64,000 bases of DNA from JAJECS01 sp965262745. Its GTDB lineage: Bacteria; Chloroflexota; UBA11872. Position numbers and translations under genes: made by a program. Location of the stretch: contig OZ253558.1 in NCBI GenBank assembly GCA_965262745.1, positions 1,054,001 through 1,118,000 of the forward strand. Reading direction: 5' to 3'. Positions 16,235-25,500 of this stretch are shown piece after piece. The stretch's first letter is position 1; the number at the start of each line of letters is the position of its first letter. The notes beneath the pieces were generated by a model. The model was not told the origin of the DNA and searched no databases. It saw only the letters and a program-made list of their open reading frames with translations.

Positions 16235-17202
16235 GCCCAGTACGCCTCGCTGGTCGGCTGCTCGATGATGATCTCGCGCAGAAACCGGACCGCCTTTTCC
16301 AGGCCTTCCCGCGGCGACATGAGCGCGTCCTCGTGCTCGATGCTCAGCGGCCCGTCATAGTTCACCGTCCGCAACGCCGTCACGATCTCGCGCCAAACCT
16401 CCGCCCCGTGGCCGTAGCCGACCGTCCGAAATATCCAGGCGCGGTCGGCCGTGTTGGCCAGCGACTTGGTGTCGAGCACGCCGTGCTTTCGCGCGATGGT
16501 GGGTTCGATGCGGCAGTCCTTCGCATGGAAGTGGTGAATGGCGCCCGCGCGTCCCAGATCGAGAATCGCCTCCGGCACGTCAACGCCCTGCCAGAACAGG
16601 TGACTCGGATCCAGGTTGGCGCCGATTTCGGGGCCCACCGCGTCGCGCAATCGCATCATCGTCTCTGTGTTGTACACCACGAAGCCCGGATGCATCTCGA
16701 GCGCGATCTTGGTGATGCCGTGGTCGCGGGCAAACGCCGCCGACTCCCGCCAGTACGGGATCACCTTGGTCTCCCACTGCCACTCCAGGATTGCCGGATA
16801 GTCAGTCGGCCAGGCGTTGGTGACCCAGTTGGGGTACTTGGCGCCCTCGTGATCGCCGGGACACCCCGAGAAGCCGACGACGGTCTCAACGCCGAGCTTC
16901 TCGGCCAGAAGGATCGCGTCGCGCTCCTCCGCGATATGCCGGGAGGCGAACTCGGCATCGGGATGCAGCGGATTGCCGTGCATCGCCAGCGCGCTCAGGT
17001 TGAGCCCCCGCGAGGTGATCGCCTCCTGAAACTTCGCGAGCTTTTCGTCGTCCGCCAGCAGCTCCGCCGCGTTGCAGTGCGCATTGCCAGGATAGCCCCC
17101 GCAACCGATCTCAAGGTCCTGCACGCCGATCGACGCCAAATAGTCCAGGGCCTCCGTCAGCGGCAGGTCGCTCAGCAAAACCGTCAGCACACCAATTCTC
17201 AT
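16231..17202 (-). CDS. Sugar phosphate isomerase/epimerase family, TIM barrel
   Basis: About 323 residues, the larger of the two epimerase-like proteins in this operon. Motifs are VQDLEIGCGGYPG near residue 30, LSALAMHGNPLHP near 75, IALEMHPGFVVYN near 160, GANLDPSHLFWQG near 190, IHHFHAKDC near 220 and PLSIEHEDAL near 280. The Glu, Asp, His and Glu there match the family metal site. I chose the ATG at 17202, which overlaps the stop of the upstream oxidoreductase as ATGA; a GTG at 17211 would add three residues. It is closest to the proteins often paired with Gfo/Idh/MocA dehydrogenases in sugar acid degradation. Confidence 0.9.
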   Translation of the reverse strand: MRIGVLTVLLSDLPLTEALDYLASIGVQDLEIGCGGYPGNAHCNAAELLADDEKLAKFQEAITSRGLNLSALAMHGNPLHPDAEFASRHIAEERDAILLAEKLGVETVVGFSGCPGDHEGAKYPNWVTNAWPTDYPAILEWQWETKVIPYWRESAAFARDHGITKIALEMHPGFVVYNTETMMRLRDAVGPEIGANLDPSHLFWQGVDVPEAILDLGRAGAIHHFHAKDCRIEPTIARKHGVLDTKSLANTADRAWIFRTVGYGHGAEVWREIVTALRTVNYDGPLSIEHEDALMSPREGLEKAVRFLREIIIEQPTSEAYWA

Positions 17203-18404
17203 GGGTCGCACTCAATCTCGATGGGGGCTCCGCCTTCCGCGGCCGACCTGATGATGGCCTCGAGGATCACGTCACACCGCCAGCCGTCCTCGAACGTCGC
17301 GCCGTAGGGCGCCACGTCGGCGTCATTCGCCACGGCGTCGAGCAGGTGGTGGATCTCATGCACGAACGTATGCTCCCACCCAATGATGTGGCCCGGGGGC
17401 CACCACCACTCGATGAACGGGTCGTCGGGCTCCGTAATCAATTCGCTGCGGAATCCCGCCTGGCTGTTCGCCGCGCCGGCTCGCGAGTGCACCTCAAGCT
17501 CGTTGAGACGTTCCAAGTTGAACTTGAGCGAGCCGTTCGAGCCGTTGATCTCAAAGATATTGGCGTTGCGGTGACCCACGGCAAAGCGTGTCGCCTCGAG
17601 GGTCCCAATCGCGCCGTTCTCAAACTCGACCAGCGCGACGAAGGCGTCGTCCACGTCCACCGGCCCTCGCTCGCTGGGATTTTCGGGCAGCGGTCGCTCC
17701 GACACGAACGTCTTGAGCCGCGCGTTCACCACGGTTGGCTCCCCCACGAGGAACCGCGCCAGGTCCACGATGTGCGAACCAAGGTCGCCCAGGGCGCCGC
17801 TGCCCGCCAGCGCCTTCTGCAGCCGCCAGACGCGCGGATGCTCCGGGTCCGCCAGCCAGTCCTGGCAGTACCGCGCCCGAAAGTGATGGATTTGGCCGAG
17901 CGCCCCTTGCTCGATCATCAATCGAGCCTTGCGTACGGCGGGAACGAAGCGGTAGTTGAACGCCGCCATGTGCTTCCCGTCGGCGCGCCGCGCCGCCTCC
18001 AGCATTCGCCGCGACTCCGCCGCATTGCGCCCGAGCGGCTTCTCGCAGAGCACGTGCTTGCCCGCGTCCAGGGCCGCGATGTTCACCTCGGCGTGGATGT
18101 TGTTTGGCCCGCAGTTGTCGACCAGTTGGATCGCCGGATCGGCGATCATCTCCCGCCAGTCGGCATAGGCGCGCTCGAAGCCAAAGCGACCGGCGGCAGC
18201 CTCGGCGTCTGCGCTGCGGCGACTCGCAATGCCAGTGAGCCTGGGCCGGGCCGGCGGCGGATAGGCCATGTAGGGCAGCGTGCGCCAGGCATTCACGTGC
18301 GCCGTGCACATAAAGCCCGTGCCAACCACGCCAACCCCGATCTCGGGGATGCCCTCACGCTCACCGTCGCGTGCACCAGCCGCCAACTCCGCACCCTCAC
18401 TCAT
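17199..18404 (-). CDS. Gfo/Idh/MocA family oxidoreductase
   Basis: About 401 residues. The NAD-binding motif GVVGTGFMCTAHVNAW is near residue 22, and the signature CEKPLGRNAAES near residue 115 has the catalytic Lys. The C-terminal domain contains GALGDLGSHIVDLARFLVG near residue 200. The open frame continues to 18473, but I chose the ATG at 18404 (MSEGAELA) because the 23 extra residues do not look family-like. It is the first gene of the operon, with ATGA overlaps to both following genes. It probably oxidises or reduces the sugar that the two epimerase-like proteins process. Confidence 0.91.
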   Translation of the reverse strand: MSEGAELAAGARDGEREGIPEIGVGVVGTGFMCTAHVNAWRTLPYMAYPPPARPRLTGIASRRSADAEAAAGRFGFERAYADWREMIADPAIQLVDNCGPNNIHAEVNIAALDAGKHVLCEKPLGRNAAESRRMLEAARRADGKHMAAFNYRFVPAVRKARLMIEQGALGQIHHFRARYCQDWLADPEHPRVWRLQKALAGSGALGDLGSHIVDLARFLVGEPTVVNARLKTFVSERPLPENPSERGPVDVDDAFVALVEFENGAIGTLEATRFAVGHRNANIFEINGSNGSLKFNLERLNELEVHSRAGAANSQAGFRSELITEPDDPFIEWWWPPGHIIGWEHTFVHEIHHLLDAVANDADVAPYGATFEDGWRCDVILEAIIRSAAEGGAPIEIECDP

Positions 18405-18763
18405 GGTTGGGAAGTCCGGTCGACCGACATTAGCGAAACTCGGCCCCCACCAGCAGTACTCTAACGAAACCACGCCGCGTTCGTCCGCGAACGCAGCCTA
18501 GGACATTGTCAACGAGTGGGGCGCGTGTATCCCCTTGCGCATGCCGAGGCTGGGATCGCTGCCGATGGCCTCGTGTCTCTGAAGTGCGCTCATGGAGTCT
18601 CGCTTGGGGGCGGCAGCTCACTTGACCGAGCATAGCGATCGTAATCTGAAGATCATGGGTCGTAGCCTACCCTTTTGGGCCGTTGCACGATTGTACTAAG
18701 CCAATTTCCCATAGTGACATCCATGAGTTGCCATATGTGGGCGTGAAACGATAGCCTTCGAGT
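18405..18763. other. Intergenic gap, no gene seen
   Basis: This 359-base stretch separates the leftward oxidoreductase operon from the rightward DUF4062 gene. It should contain divergent promoters for both. The half next to the DUF4062 gene is visibly richer in A+T than the surrounding DNA. I see no RNA gene, repeat or strong promoter match. Confidence 0.5.
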
Positions 18764-19912
18764 ATGAAAGTCTTCATAAGCTCTGTCGTAAGTGGCTTCG
18801 AGGAATTCAGGGATGCGGCTGGCAGCGCAATTCGCAGCCTTGGGTATGCAGCACTCCGCGCCGAGGATTTCCATGCTTCACCCAGTTCACCGAAACAGGC
18901 CTGCCTTGAAGGCGTTCGCGGTGCCGATCTCACAATTCTTCTACTCGGTGGAAGATACGGAGCGAAGCAAGCGTCGGGACTGTCGGCGACACATGAAGAG
19001 TATCGGGAAGCCCGACAGCATCGACGGGTGCTAGCGTTTGTGCAGGAAGGGGTCGAGCACGAGCCCGATCAGGCGGCTCTTGTCCACGAGGTGCGCCAGT
19101 GGGAGACTGGGCACCTGACGGTCGATTTCACCACCGAGGATGAGTTGCAGAGTGCCGTAACGCTTGCCCTTCACCGTCAAGCCGTCTCGGCAGCGACGAG
19201 CCCAATCGATGAGCAGGAATTGCTAGCACAAGCCAAAGGAGTTCTCAGCGCCTCAACCACGAGCCAGCTGGGACCCCAACTAACCCTCAGCCTCGCAATG
19301 GGCCCGAGCCAACAGATACTGCGGCCCAGCGTGCTTGAGGACAGGGGGTTTGCACGTAGGCTCCAGCACCAAATCTTGTTTGGTCCGCATGAGCTCTTCG
19401 CCATCGAAGCCGGGACTCAGACCGACCTTCGTGGAGGATGGCTGGTCCTTTCGCAAGAAATGGAATCGGTAGGAATCAACTCGGCTGGGAACATCGTGAT
19501 CCACCAATCCGCAGTCACTCAACGGAATCACTACGAACTCCAGGCTTTGATCGAAGAAGACATTGAGGAGAAGCTCGTCTCAGCACTGGTGTTCGCTGCA
19601 GCCGTACTTGACCAAATCGATTCCGCTAAGCGTCTGTCACACGTTGTGGCCGTAGCAGCACTTACCCGCCTGGGCCATGCACCATGGCGGACTCGAGCGG
19701 AGCACGCTCGCAGTCCGTCGTCTGGAACACTTAGAACTGGGGGGGACTCCGCAATTGCATACCTCACCCCAAGCATTCGGCCTCGAGTGGAGATCGGTCA
19801 ACGAAGCCGTGATTTGGCACAGGACCTGATGGTCCTTCTGCGACGCCAGCTGGCAAAGAGTGGATGGGCTAATGATGTGTCCACGTCATTCGACTACTTT
19901 CAACATCGATAA
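18764..19912 (+). CDS. DUF4062 domain protein
   Basis: A 382-residue protein whose first ~90 residues match the DUF4062 pattern. It begins KVFISSVVSGFEEFRDA, then GYAALRAEDF, a helix with ADLTILLLGGRYG near residue 65, and THEEYREA. This domain has a flavodoxin/TIR-like alpha/beta shape and is common at the N-terminus of STAND NTPases and other signalling or defence proteins. Here no NTPase follows. The remaining ~280 residues have no motif that I recognise. Base composition is lower in G+C than the neighbouring catabolic genes, which suggests a different origin. A stem-loop just after the stop may end transcription. It stands alone with no clear partner. Confidence 0.8.
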   Translation: MKVFISSVVSGFEEFRDAAGSAIRSLGYAALRAEDFHASPSSPKQACLEGVRGADLTILLLGGRYGAKQASGLSATHEEYREARQHRRVLAFVQEGVEHEPDQAALVHEVRQWETGHLTVDFTTEDELQSAVTLALHRQAVSAATSPIDEQELLAQAKGVLSASTTSQLGPQLTLSLAMGPSQQILRPSVLEDRGFARRLQHQILFGPHELFAIEAGTQTDLRGGWLVLSQEMESVGINSAGNIVIHQSAVTQRNHYELQALIEEDIEEKLVSALVFAAAVLDQIDSAKRLSHVVAVAALTRLGHAPWRTRAEHARSPSSGTLRTGGDSAIAYLTPSIRPRVEIGQRSRDLAQDLMVLLRRQLAKSGWANDVSTSFDYFQHR

Positions 19913-19917
19913 GAAGC

Positions 19918-19943
19918 GTCTCGGGAACCCTGAGACTCTTTCT
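19918..19943 (+). terminator. Putative Rho-independent terminator after DUF4062 gene
   Basis: The sequence GTCTCGGG-AA-CCC-T-GAGAC followed by TCTTTCT starts six bases after the stop codon. The stem has one bulge and a short T-rich tail, so it is a moderate terminator candidate. Confidence 0.45.
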
Positions 19944-20173
19944 ACCGGCAGGACATTGGTAACCTAAGTCGTCGTATAGCTACAGACGTCTCAGCCAGAT
20001 ACTCGAAAAACAGCACTAGCAGTCCGGAGTTAGACGTCCACGAAGAATGACCGACTTCAAGCCATTCTCCGACGTGCTGTGGCGGCACATAGTTCGTTTA
20101 AATTGCGTGCATATGCGTTGAGTGCCACCGTTTTCTCCGTCCAAGGCGAGAACCGTGCGCACTGGAGGGGGCG

Positions 20174-20933
20174 ATGGGAGCATTGAGTTCAAGCATGCTG
20201 GTGGGGAACAAAGGCGCGGGCCTCGCGCTGATGGCGGCAGTGATCCTCACGATTGTCGGGTCCCTGTTCTACCCCGGGGGGGCCTTTGATTAACCCGGTG
20301 ATCCAAACTGACTTTCCGGCCGCGATTGCCGCCCTGGGCGACCAACCCAACCTCGGGCACGTGATGACGATGTTGGCGGTCGCCGGCATGCTGCTCCAGG
20401 GCTACGGCCTGTTCGCGCTCTTCCGCCTTGGCAACGGACAGCGGTGCCTGGCGGGCACGGCCTTGCGAACGGGGGTGATCGCCAGTCTGTTCGGCTGGGG
20501 CATTTTCCTTCTTGCCCTGGGCCGGCGGCACATGGTCATCCACCTCATGCAACGCAGCATGAACCCCGCCGAAACTCCCGACGTGCAGGCGCAGTTTGAG
20601 GCGTTTGCCCTGGCCGGTCATGTCGACATGGCTGGGCTGCTCCTTGGGTTCTTGTGGGTCTACCCAATCGCGTCCATCTTGGTAGGGCTTGGGCTGGTTG
20701 CTCGATTCGGCGCCTTGGACATCTTTAAGGCGGCTTCCTACGGTCTTGTCATCATCGGAGCGGCGGGGCTGATCAACTTTGTGGTGGCGCAGCACGGTCC
20801 CGGTCTTGACCTCAACGTCCTTCTCCTGCTCAACAACGTCTTCCTGATGGTCGGCGCCATCTGTCTGTTCGTCATCGGGCTGGAGTTGTATCAGGGGCGG
20901 CGCGAGTTGGTGCCGGAGGATTCCTCCGGCTAA
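20174..20933 (+). pseudogene. Multi-pass membrane protein interrupted by a G7 frameshift
   Basis: The ATG at 20174 has a good ribosome site (GGAGG, five bases before). It opens a frame for about 39 residues (MGALSSSMLVG..., then a membrane helix ending SLFYPGG) before a stop at 20290. The next frame continues directly with PLINPVIQTDFPAA and runs to 20933. The switch is at a run of seven G (20276-20282). With six G the protein is continuous, about 252 residues with roughly six membrane helices. No family is recognised. The tract could be a sequencing error, a slippage switch or an inactivating mutation. Confidence 0.75.
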
Positions 20934-21072
20934 GGCCGAGCTCGCCGCTGGCCCAGCCAGCCAATGGAGCCACGGCAACGGGCCGAAGGCTGCCTGGGGT
21001 CCGGCGGCTTTCAAACGGCGCGCCGCTCTGGAACAATGCCGGTCGCTGCGGGCATGCGGAAGTTGGTGCGTG

Positions 21073-21741
21073 ATGTGGCGAGCAGGTCTGATTGCCTTGG
21101 TATTCGTCGGGCTGCTGGCCGCCTGCGGCGAGGGCTCGACGGGATCGTCCGGGTCCACGAATGGCAAGACCTACGAGGCCTACCCGCCAGTGGAGGTACC
21201 CAAGGGCAAGCCTTGGGTCATCATCGCCACCAACCTGGGGCGCATGACCTTTACGCTGTTCCATGACGAAGCGCCGTTGGCCGTGAACAACTTCATCTTC
21301 CTCGCGAACGAGGGCTATTTCGACGGCGTCGGCTTCCATCGCCTGATCCCGGGGTTCATGGTGCAAGGTGGTGACCCCACCGGCACGGGCACGGGGAACC
21401 CGGGGTACACGTTCGAAATCGAACCGCCGCAGCGACCCTACGTCCGCGGCGGGCTGGCGATGGCCAACAAGGGCGCCCCCGACTCCAACGGCTCCCAGTT
21501 CTTCATCGTCCTCGACGACCTGACAGCGCAGGAACGGCTGTCGCCGGACTTCACGCTCTTTGGCCAGCTCAAGGAAGACCACAAACCGTCGCTCGATACC
21601 TTGGCCAAGATCGAGGCGGTGCCGGTCGGCGGAGGATCTGACGGGGAAACGTCGGTACCACAGCAGGAGATCACCATCGTGTCGGTGACCGTCGGGTCGT
21701 CGTTTGACGACGGCTGTTCGGCTAGTTGGTCGGCCTGCTAG
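21073..21741 (+). CDS. Lipoprotein cyclophilin-type peptidyl-prolyl isomerase
   Basis: About 223 residues. The signal peptide ends in lipobox LAAC near residue 18, so it is anchored outside the membrane. The cyclophilin domain follows: VNNFIFLANEGYFDGVGFHRLIPGFMVQ, shown here in parts as FHRLIPGFMVQGGDPTGTG, with the active-site Arg and Gln. SNGSQFFIVL completes the core. It helps proline isomerisation of secreted proteins. I chose the ATG at 21073; a GTG lies just one codon before. The C-terminal ~25 residues past the domain are low in similarity to family ends. Confidence 0.93.
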   Translation: MWRAGLIALVFVGLLAACGEGSTGSSGSTNGKTYEAYPPVEVPKGKPWVIIATNLGRMTFTLFHDEAPLAVNNFIFLANEGYFDGVGFHRLIPGFMVQGGDPTGTGTGNPGYTFEIEPPQRPYVRGGLAMANKGAPDSNGSQFFIVLDDLTAQERLSPDFTLFGQLKEDHKPSLDTLAKIEAVPVGGGSDGETSVPQQEITIVSVTVGSSFDDGCSASWSAC

Positions 21742-21789
21742 GAGGCAGCGGCCCGCTGTCTGCCACCGGGTGCCTGTGCTGGAGATCCA

Positions 21790-22278
21790 ATGCAGATTCG
21801 GGTACGCCACGCCGTCTCTGACGACTACGACGACGCCTGCCGGCTTTGGTCGGAAGCCGACGCTCTGCACGCGGCGAAGCTTCCTGACCTATTCCGGACC
21901 ACTGATCTGTCGGCCCGCTCGCGAAGTGCGTTTGACCGCAACATCGAGGACCCCGAGAGCGCATTGCTTCTTGCCGAACTCGATGACGCCGTCGTCGCGC
22001 TCGTGAGCGTCCACGTCTACGAGCAGGCTGATCAGCCGGACATGCCGGTGCTCGTTCCACGGCGCTACGCCGAGATCGAGGAGCTTGTGGTTGCCAACGC
22101 GCATCGACGACGCGGCATCGCTACGCGTCTGATGGGCGCGGCGCACGGCTGGATACGAAACCGCGGCATCAACGAGGTCGAGCTCACCGTGTATGACTTC
22201 AATGAACCCGCGTTGCACCTCTATCGCAACCTTAGGTATGCGCCTGCGGGCCGGAGGCTGTGGCGAAGGCTCGACTGA
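21790..22278 (+). CDS. GNAT family N-acetyltransferase
   Basis: A 162-residue protein with the acetyl-CoA binding motif ELVVANAHRRRGIATRLM near residue 97 (R/Q-x-x-G-x-A/G loop). The C-terminal part YDFNEPALHLYRNLRYA is typical of the family's motif B. A GGAG sequence lies before the ATG. It follows the cyclophilin gene by 48 bases on the same strand. The acceptor molecule cannot be told from the sequence. Confidence 0.88.
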   Translation: MQIRVRHAVSDDYDDACRLWSEADALHAAKLPDLFRTTDLSARSRSAFDRNIEDPESALLLAELDDAVVALVSVHVYEQADQPDMPVLVPRRYAEIEELVVANAHRRRGIATRLMGAAHGWIRNRGINEVELTVYDFNEPALHLYRNLRYAPAGRRLWRRLD

Positions 22279-22504
22279 AGGGCGCTCGACACCACCCACG
22301 GCACGTCGGCGAACCGGGTCGCATCGCTACAACCTGAGGTCGTCGCTCGCCAGGCCGCCCGGTTCTCCACCTGCGGCCCCATTTGACCTGTCCGTCGATA
22401 GCGGCCGGTCCTAGTCCCGAGTTCACGTAGCGTCCGGCGCATGCTGTTCCGCCAGATTCACCGAGCCAGACGCAGCCCCTGGAAAATCCTTCGAGCGGTC
22501 GGCC

Positions 22505-25500
22505 TCAGCCGGCGGGGCGGATCACGTTGGACGTCGCGACCGGATAGTAGGACTGGCCCGGCGTAAGCGGCCCATAGGGCCCGAAGGCCACGAACGCCCG
22601 GTACGTGGGATAGCGCCAGTCGCGCAGGATGTCGCCCAGGAGAAACAGCTTGACCGGCTGGACCGTATCGGACGGGTGATACTCCAGCACCGCCGCCTGG
22701 AAGTATTGGCGAATGATCCCGGGATCGCCGTCGGGCACCCCCAGCACCGCCAGCGGATCATTGTCGTAGCGCGCCTCGGTCTTGGGATGGCCAAAGGTCT
22801 CCACCCCGCCCAGCGCCGTGAAGAACTCCAGGAAGCCCACGTACGTCCCGTCCACCGCATAGTCCGACACCCGGTGACCCCAGGGTCCCAGCAGCTCGCC
22901 GGGCTGGTCACTCAACAGGTGCGGCTCCACACCCAGGTCCGGCGCGCCCTCGACGCCGCCGCCAATGTAGTCCCACGCCAAACGGCGCTCCAAGGTCCAT
23001 CCGCCGTAGCGCTGGTGGCAATCCACCACCCCGCGCTGGTAGTACTGCGTCAGGATGCCGGACTGCTCCTCCAAGACCTCGGAGATCGCATGGCCCCAAC
23101 GGGCGAGCCCAAAGGTAGCCTCGTAGTAGCTCAGGAAGTCGCACTGCGCCTCCGACCCGTCGGCCAACGTCATGGTCAGGTCGGGGATGTTGTGGGACAA
23201 GTGTCGATCCGGCGCGCTGAACAGGACCCGTCCCACGCGCAGCCCGAGTCTTGGGGTTGCCGGCGGTATCACCGGCGGCGTCGTGGAGGGTCCGGACGGC
23301 AGCGGCGCCACCGCAGCCGCCAGCCTGACGCGTTCGGGAGTGTAGATCTGGCCTTCGCTCAAAGGAGCGGCAGGCCCGAAGCTAGCGATGATGGTGTAGG
23401 TCTGGTTGGGATACAGCCGATCGCGCACGTCGTGGCCCAGCAGGTACAGCTTCACCGGCTGTAGCTCGTCGTCCGGGTGATATTCCAGCACGGCCGCCTG
23501 GAAGTACTGCCGGATCACTCCGGGTGGCGCGCCCGCGATACCCAGCTCCGCCCGCGGATCGTCGTCATAGCGTGCCTCGGTCTTGGGATTGCCAAAGGTA
23601 CTCACGCCGCCCAGCGCCGTGAAGAAGTCCAGGAAGCCAACGTACGTGCCGTCCACCGCGTAGTCCGATACCCGGTGACCCCAGGGTCCCCACAGGTCGC
23701 CCGGCTGGTCACTCAACACGTTCGGCTCCACCCCGAGGTCCGGCGCTCCCTCGGCGCCGCCGCCGATGTAGTCCCAGACCAATCGGCGCTCGATGAGCCA
23801 GGCGCCCTCGCGGTTATGGCAGTCCACGACCCCGCGCTGGTAGTACTGCGAGAGCGTTCCGGGGTATTCCTCGAGCACTTCGGAAATCGCGTGGCCCCAG
23901 CGGGCGAGCCCCTGCGTGGCCTCGTAGTAGCTGAGGAAATCGCACCTTGCCTCCGCCCCGTCGGTCTGCGTCAGAATCAGGTCGGGGATGTTGTGGGCCA
24001 GGTGTACGTCCGGTTCGCTAAACAGCACCCGATCCACGCGCACCGAGAGCGCGGACGGCTGGGCCGGGACACCCGGCGTGGGCGGCGCGGTTACCGGCGG
24101 CCCGAGCGGCGGGGCCGTCACCGGACTGGAGGCCACGTACTCCGCGACGTAGATCTGCCCCACGCGCAGCGGAGCCACGGACGCAAAGCTGGAGTACCAC
24201 TTGTACGACTCACCGGGATAGCGCCGGTCGCGCAGGTCGTCACCGAGCAGGCGCAGCATCACCGGGGCCAGCGTGTTCGGGTGGAACTCCATCACCGCCG
24301 CCTGGAAGTACTGCCGGACGAAGCCCTCCGTGGCGGCCGCGATGCCCAGTTGCCGCCGTGGATCGTTGTCGTAGCGCGCGTCGCTCTTCGGGTAACCGAA
24401 GGACGGGACGCCGCCCAGAGCCGTGAAGAAGTTCAGGAAGCCGGTGTACGTGCCATCCACAGCGTAGTCCGAAACCCGGTGACTCCAGGGACCCAGCAGC
24501 TGCCCCGGTTGATCGCTCAGCAGGTGCGGTTCCACTCCCAGGTCCTCGGAGCCGTCCACGCCGCCGCCGAAGTGGTCCCAGGCCAGCCGTCGTTCCATCA
24601 GCCAGGAGCCCTCGCGTTCATGACAGTCCACCACGCCACGCTGGTAGTACTGCGTCAGCGAGCCGGGGCGTTCTTCGACAACCTCGGAGGTCGTGTAGCC
24701 CCAGCGAGCCAGCCCACCGGTGCTTTCGTAGTGCGTCAGGAAGTTGCAGGTGGTCTCGGACCCATCGGGCAGCGTCAACAACAGGTCGGGAATGTTGTGC
24801 GCCAGGTGCACGTCCGGCACCTCGTACAGCACTCGCACCACTCGCAATTGGAGCGAGGACGGCACGCGCGGCTGCGGGCCCGTCACCTGCCGCTCTCCGG
24901 ACAGCCCAACGGGCGGCGTCTGCAAGGTGGACGACTCGGATGTCGCCGCCACCACCTCAACCTGCAGGCTGACCAATCGCTCGTCCGTCTGGTCGCTATC
25001 CACCGCCACCGTCAGGATGATGTGCGGAATGTGGCTGTCATCCATCGGCCCGAAGCTACCAGTGGCCGTTGTCGACGCGCCCGCCGCCAGGTTGCCCAGC
25101 GATTGCGCCGCCGTGCCGGAGGTCACGTCGCGCCACGTCACACCCGTCAGGCCCTGGGCGCCGGTGTTGCTTGCGGTCACCGTGTAGGTCAGCGTCTGTC
25201 CCACCTCAGCCGGTCCCTCCGGCACCGTCAACGTCACGTCGAGCCAAGACAGTGCGCTTGACGGCGGCGTGCTCGACGGCGTGGAACCAGACGGCGTGGA
25301 GCCAGACGGCGGGGTGTGCGGCGATCCGGGGGTCGATGGAGGACGTGGCCGCTGTCCGACCCGGTTCGCAACCGACTGATCGGCGAGGGTTGCGACGTCG
25401 TTGCCGGCCGTGTCCTGAATCGCGTTCGCGTCATCGTTGGCGGTCGGATCGGTGTAGGTCACCGTGATGTCCTGGTCGGCTGTTACCGCGGTTTCCAGGC

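Noticed and set aside
14486..16360. A 624-codon plus-strand frame over the transposase and the epimerase
   Set aside because: It is out of frame with the DDE motifs and antisense to the TIM-barrel motifs. Its composition is low-complexity Pro/Ser/Ala.
23477..25261. A 594-codon plus-strand frame opposite the giant protein's C-terminal modules
   Set aside because: It arises from the repeated, GC-rich minus-strand code and lacks any start context.
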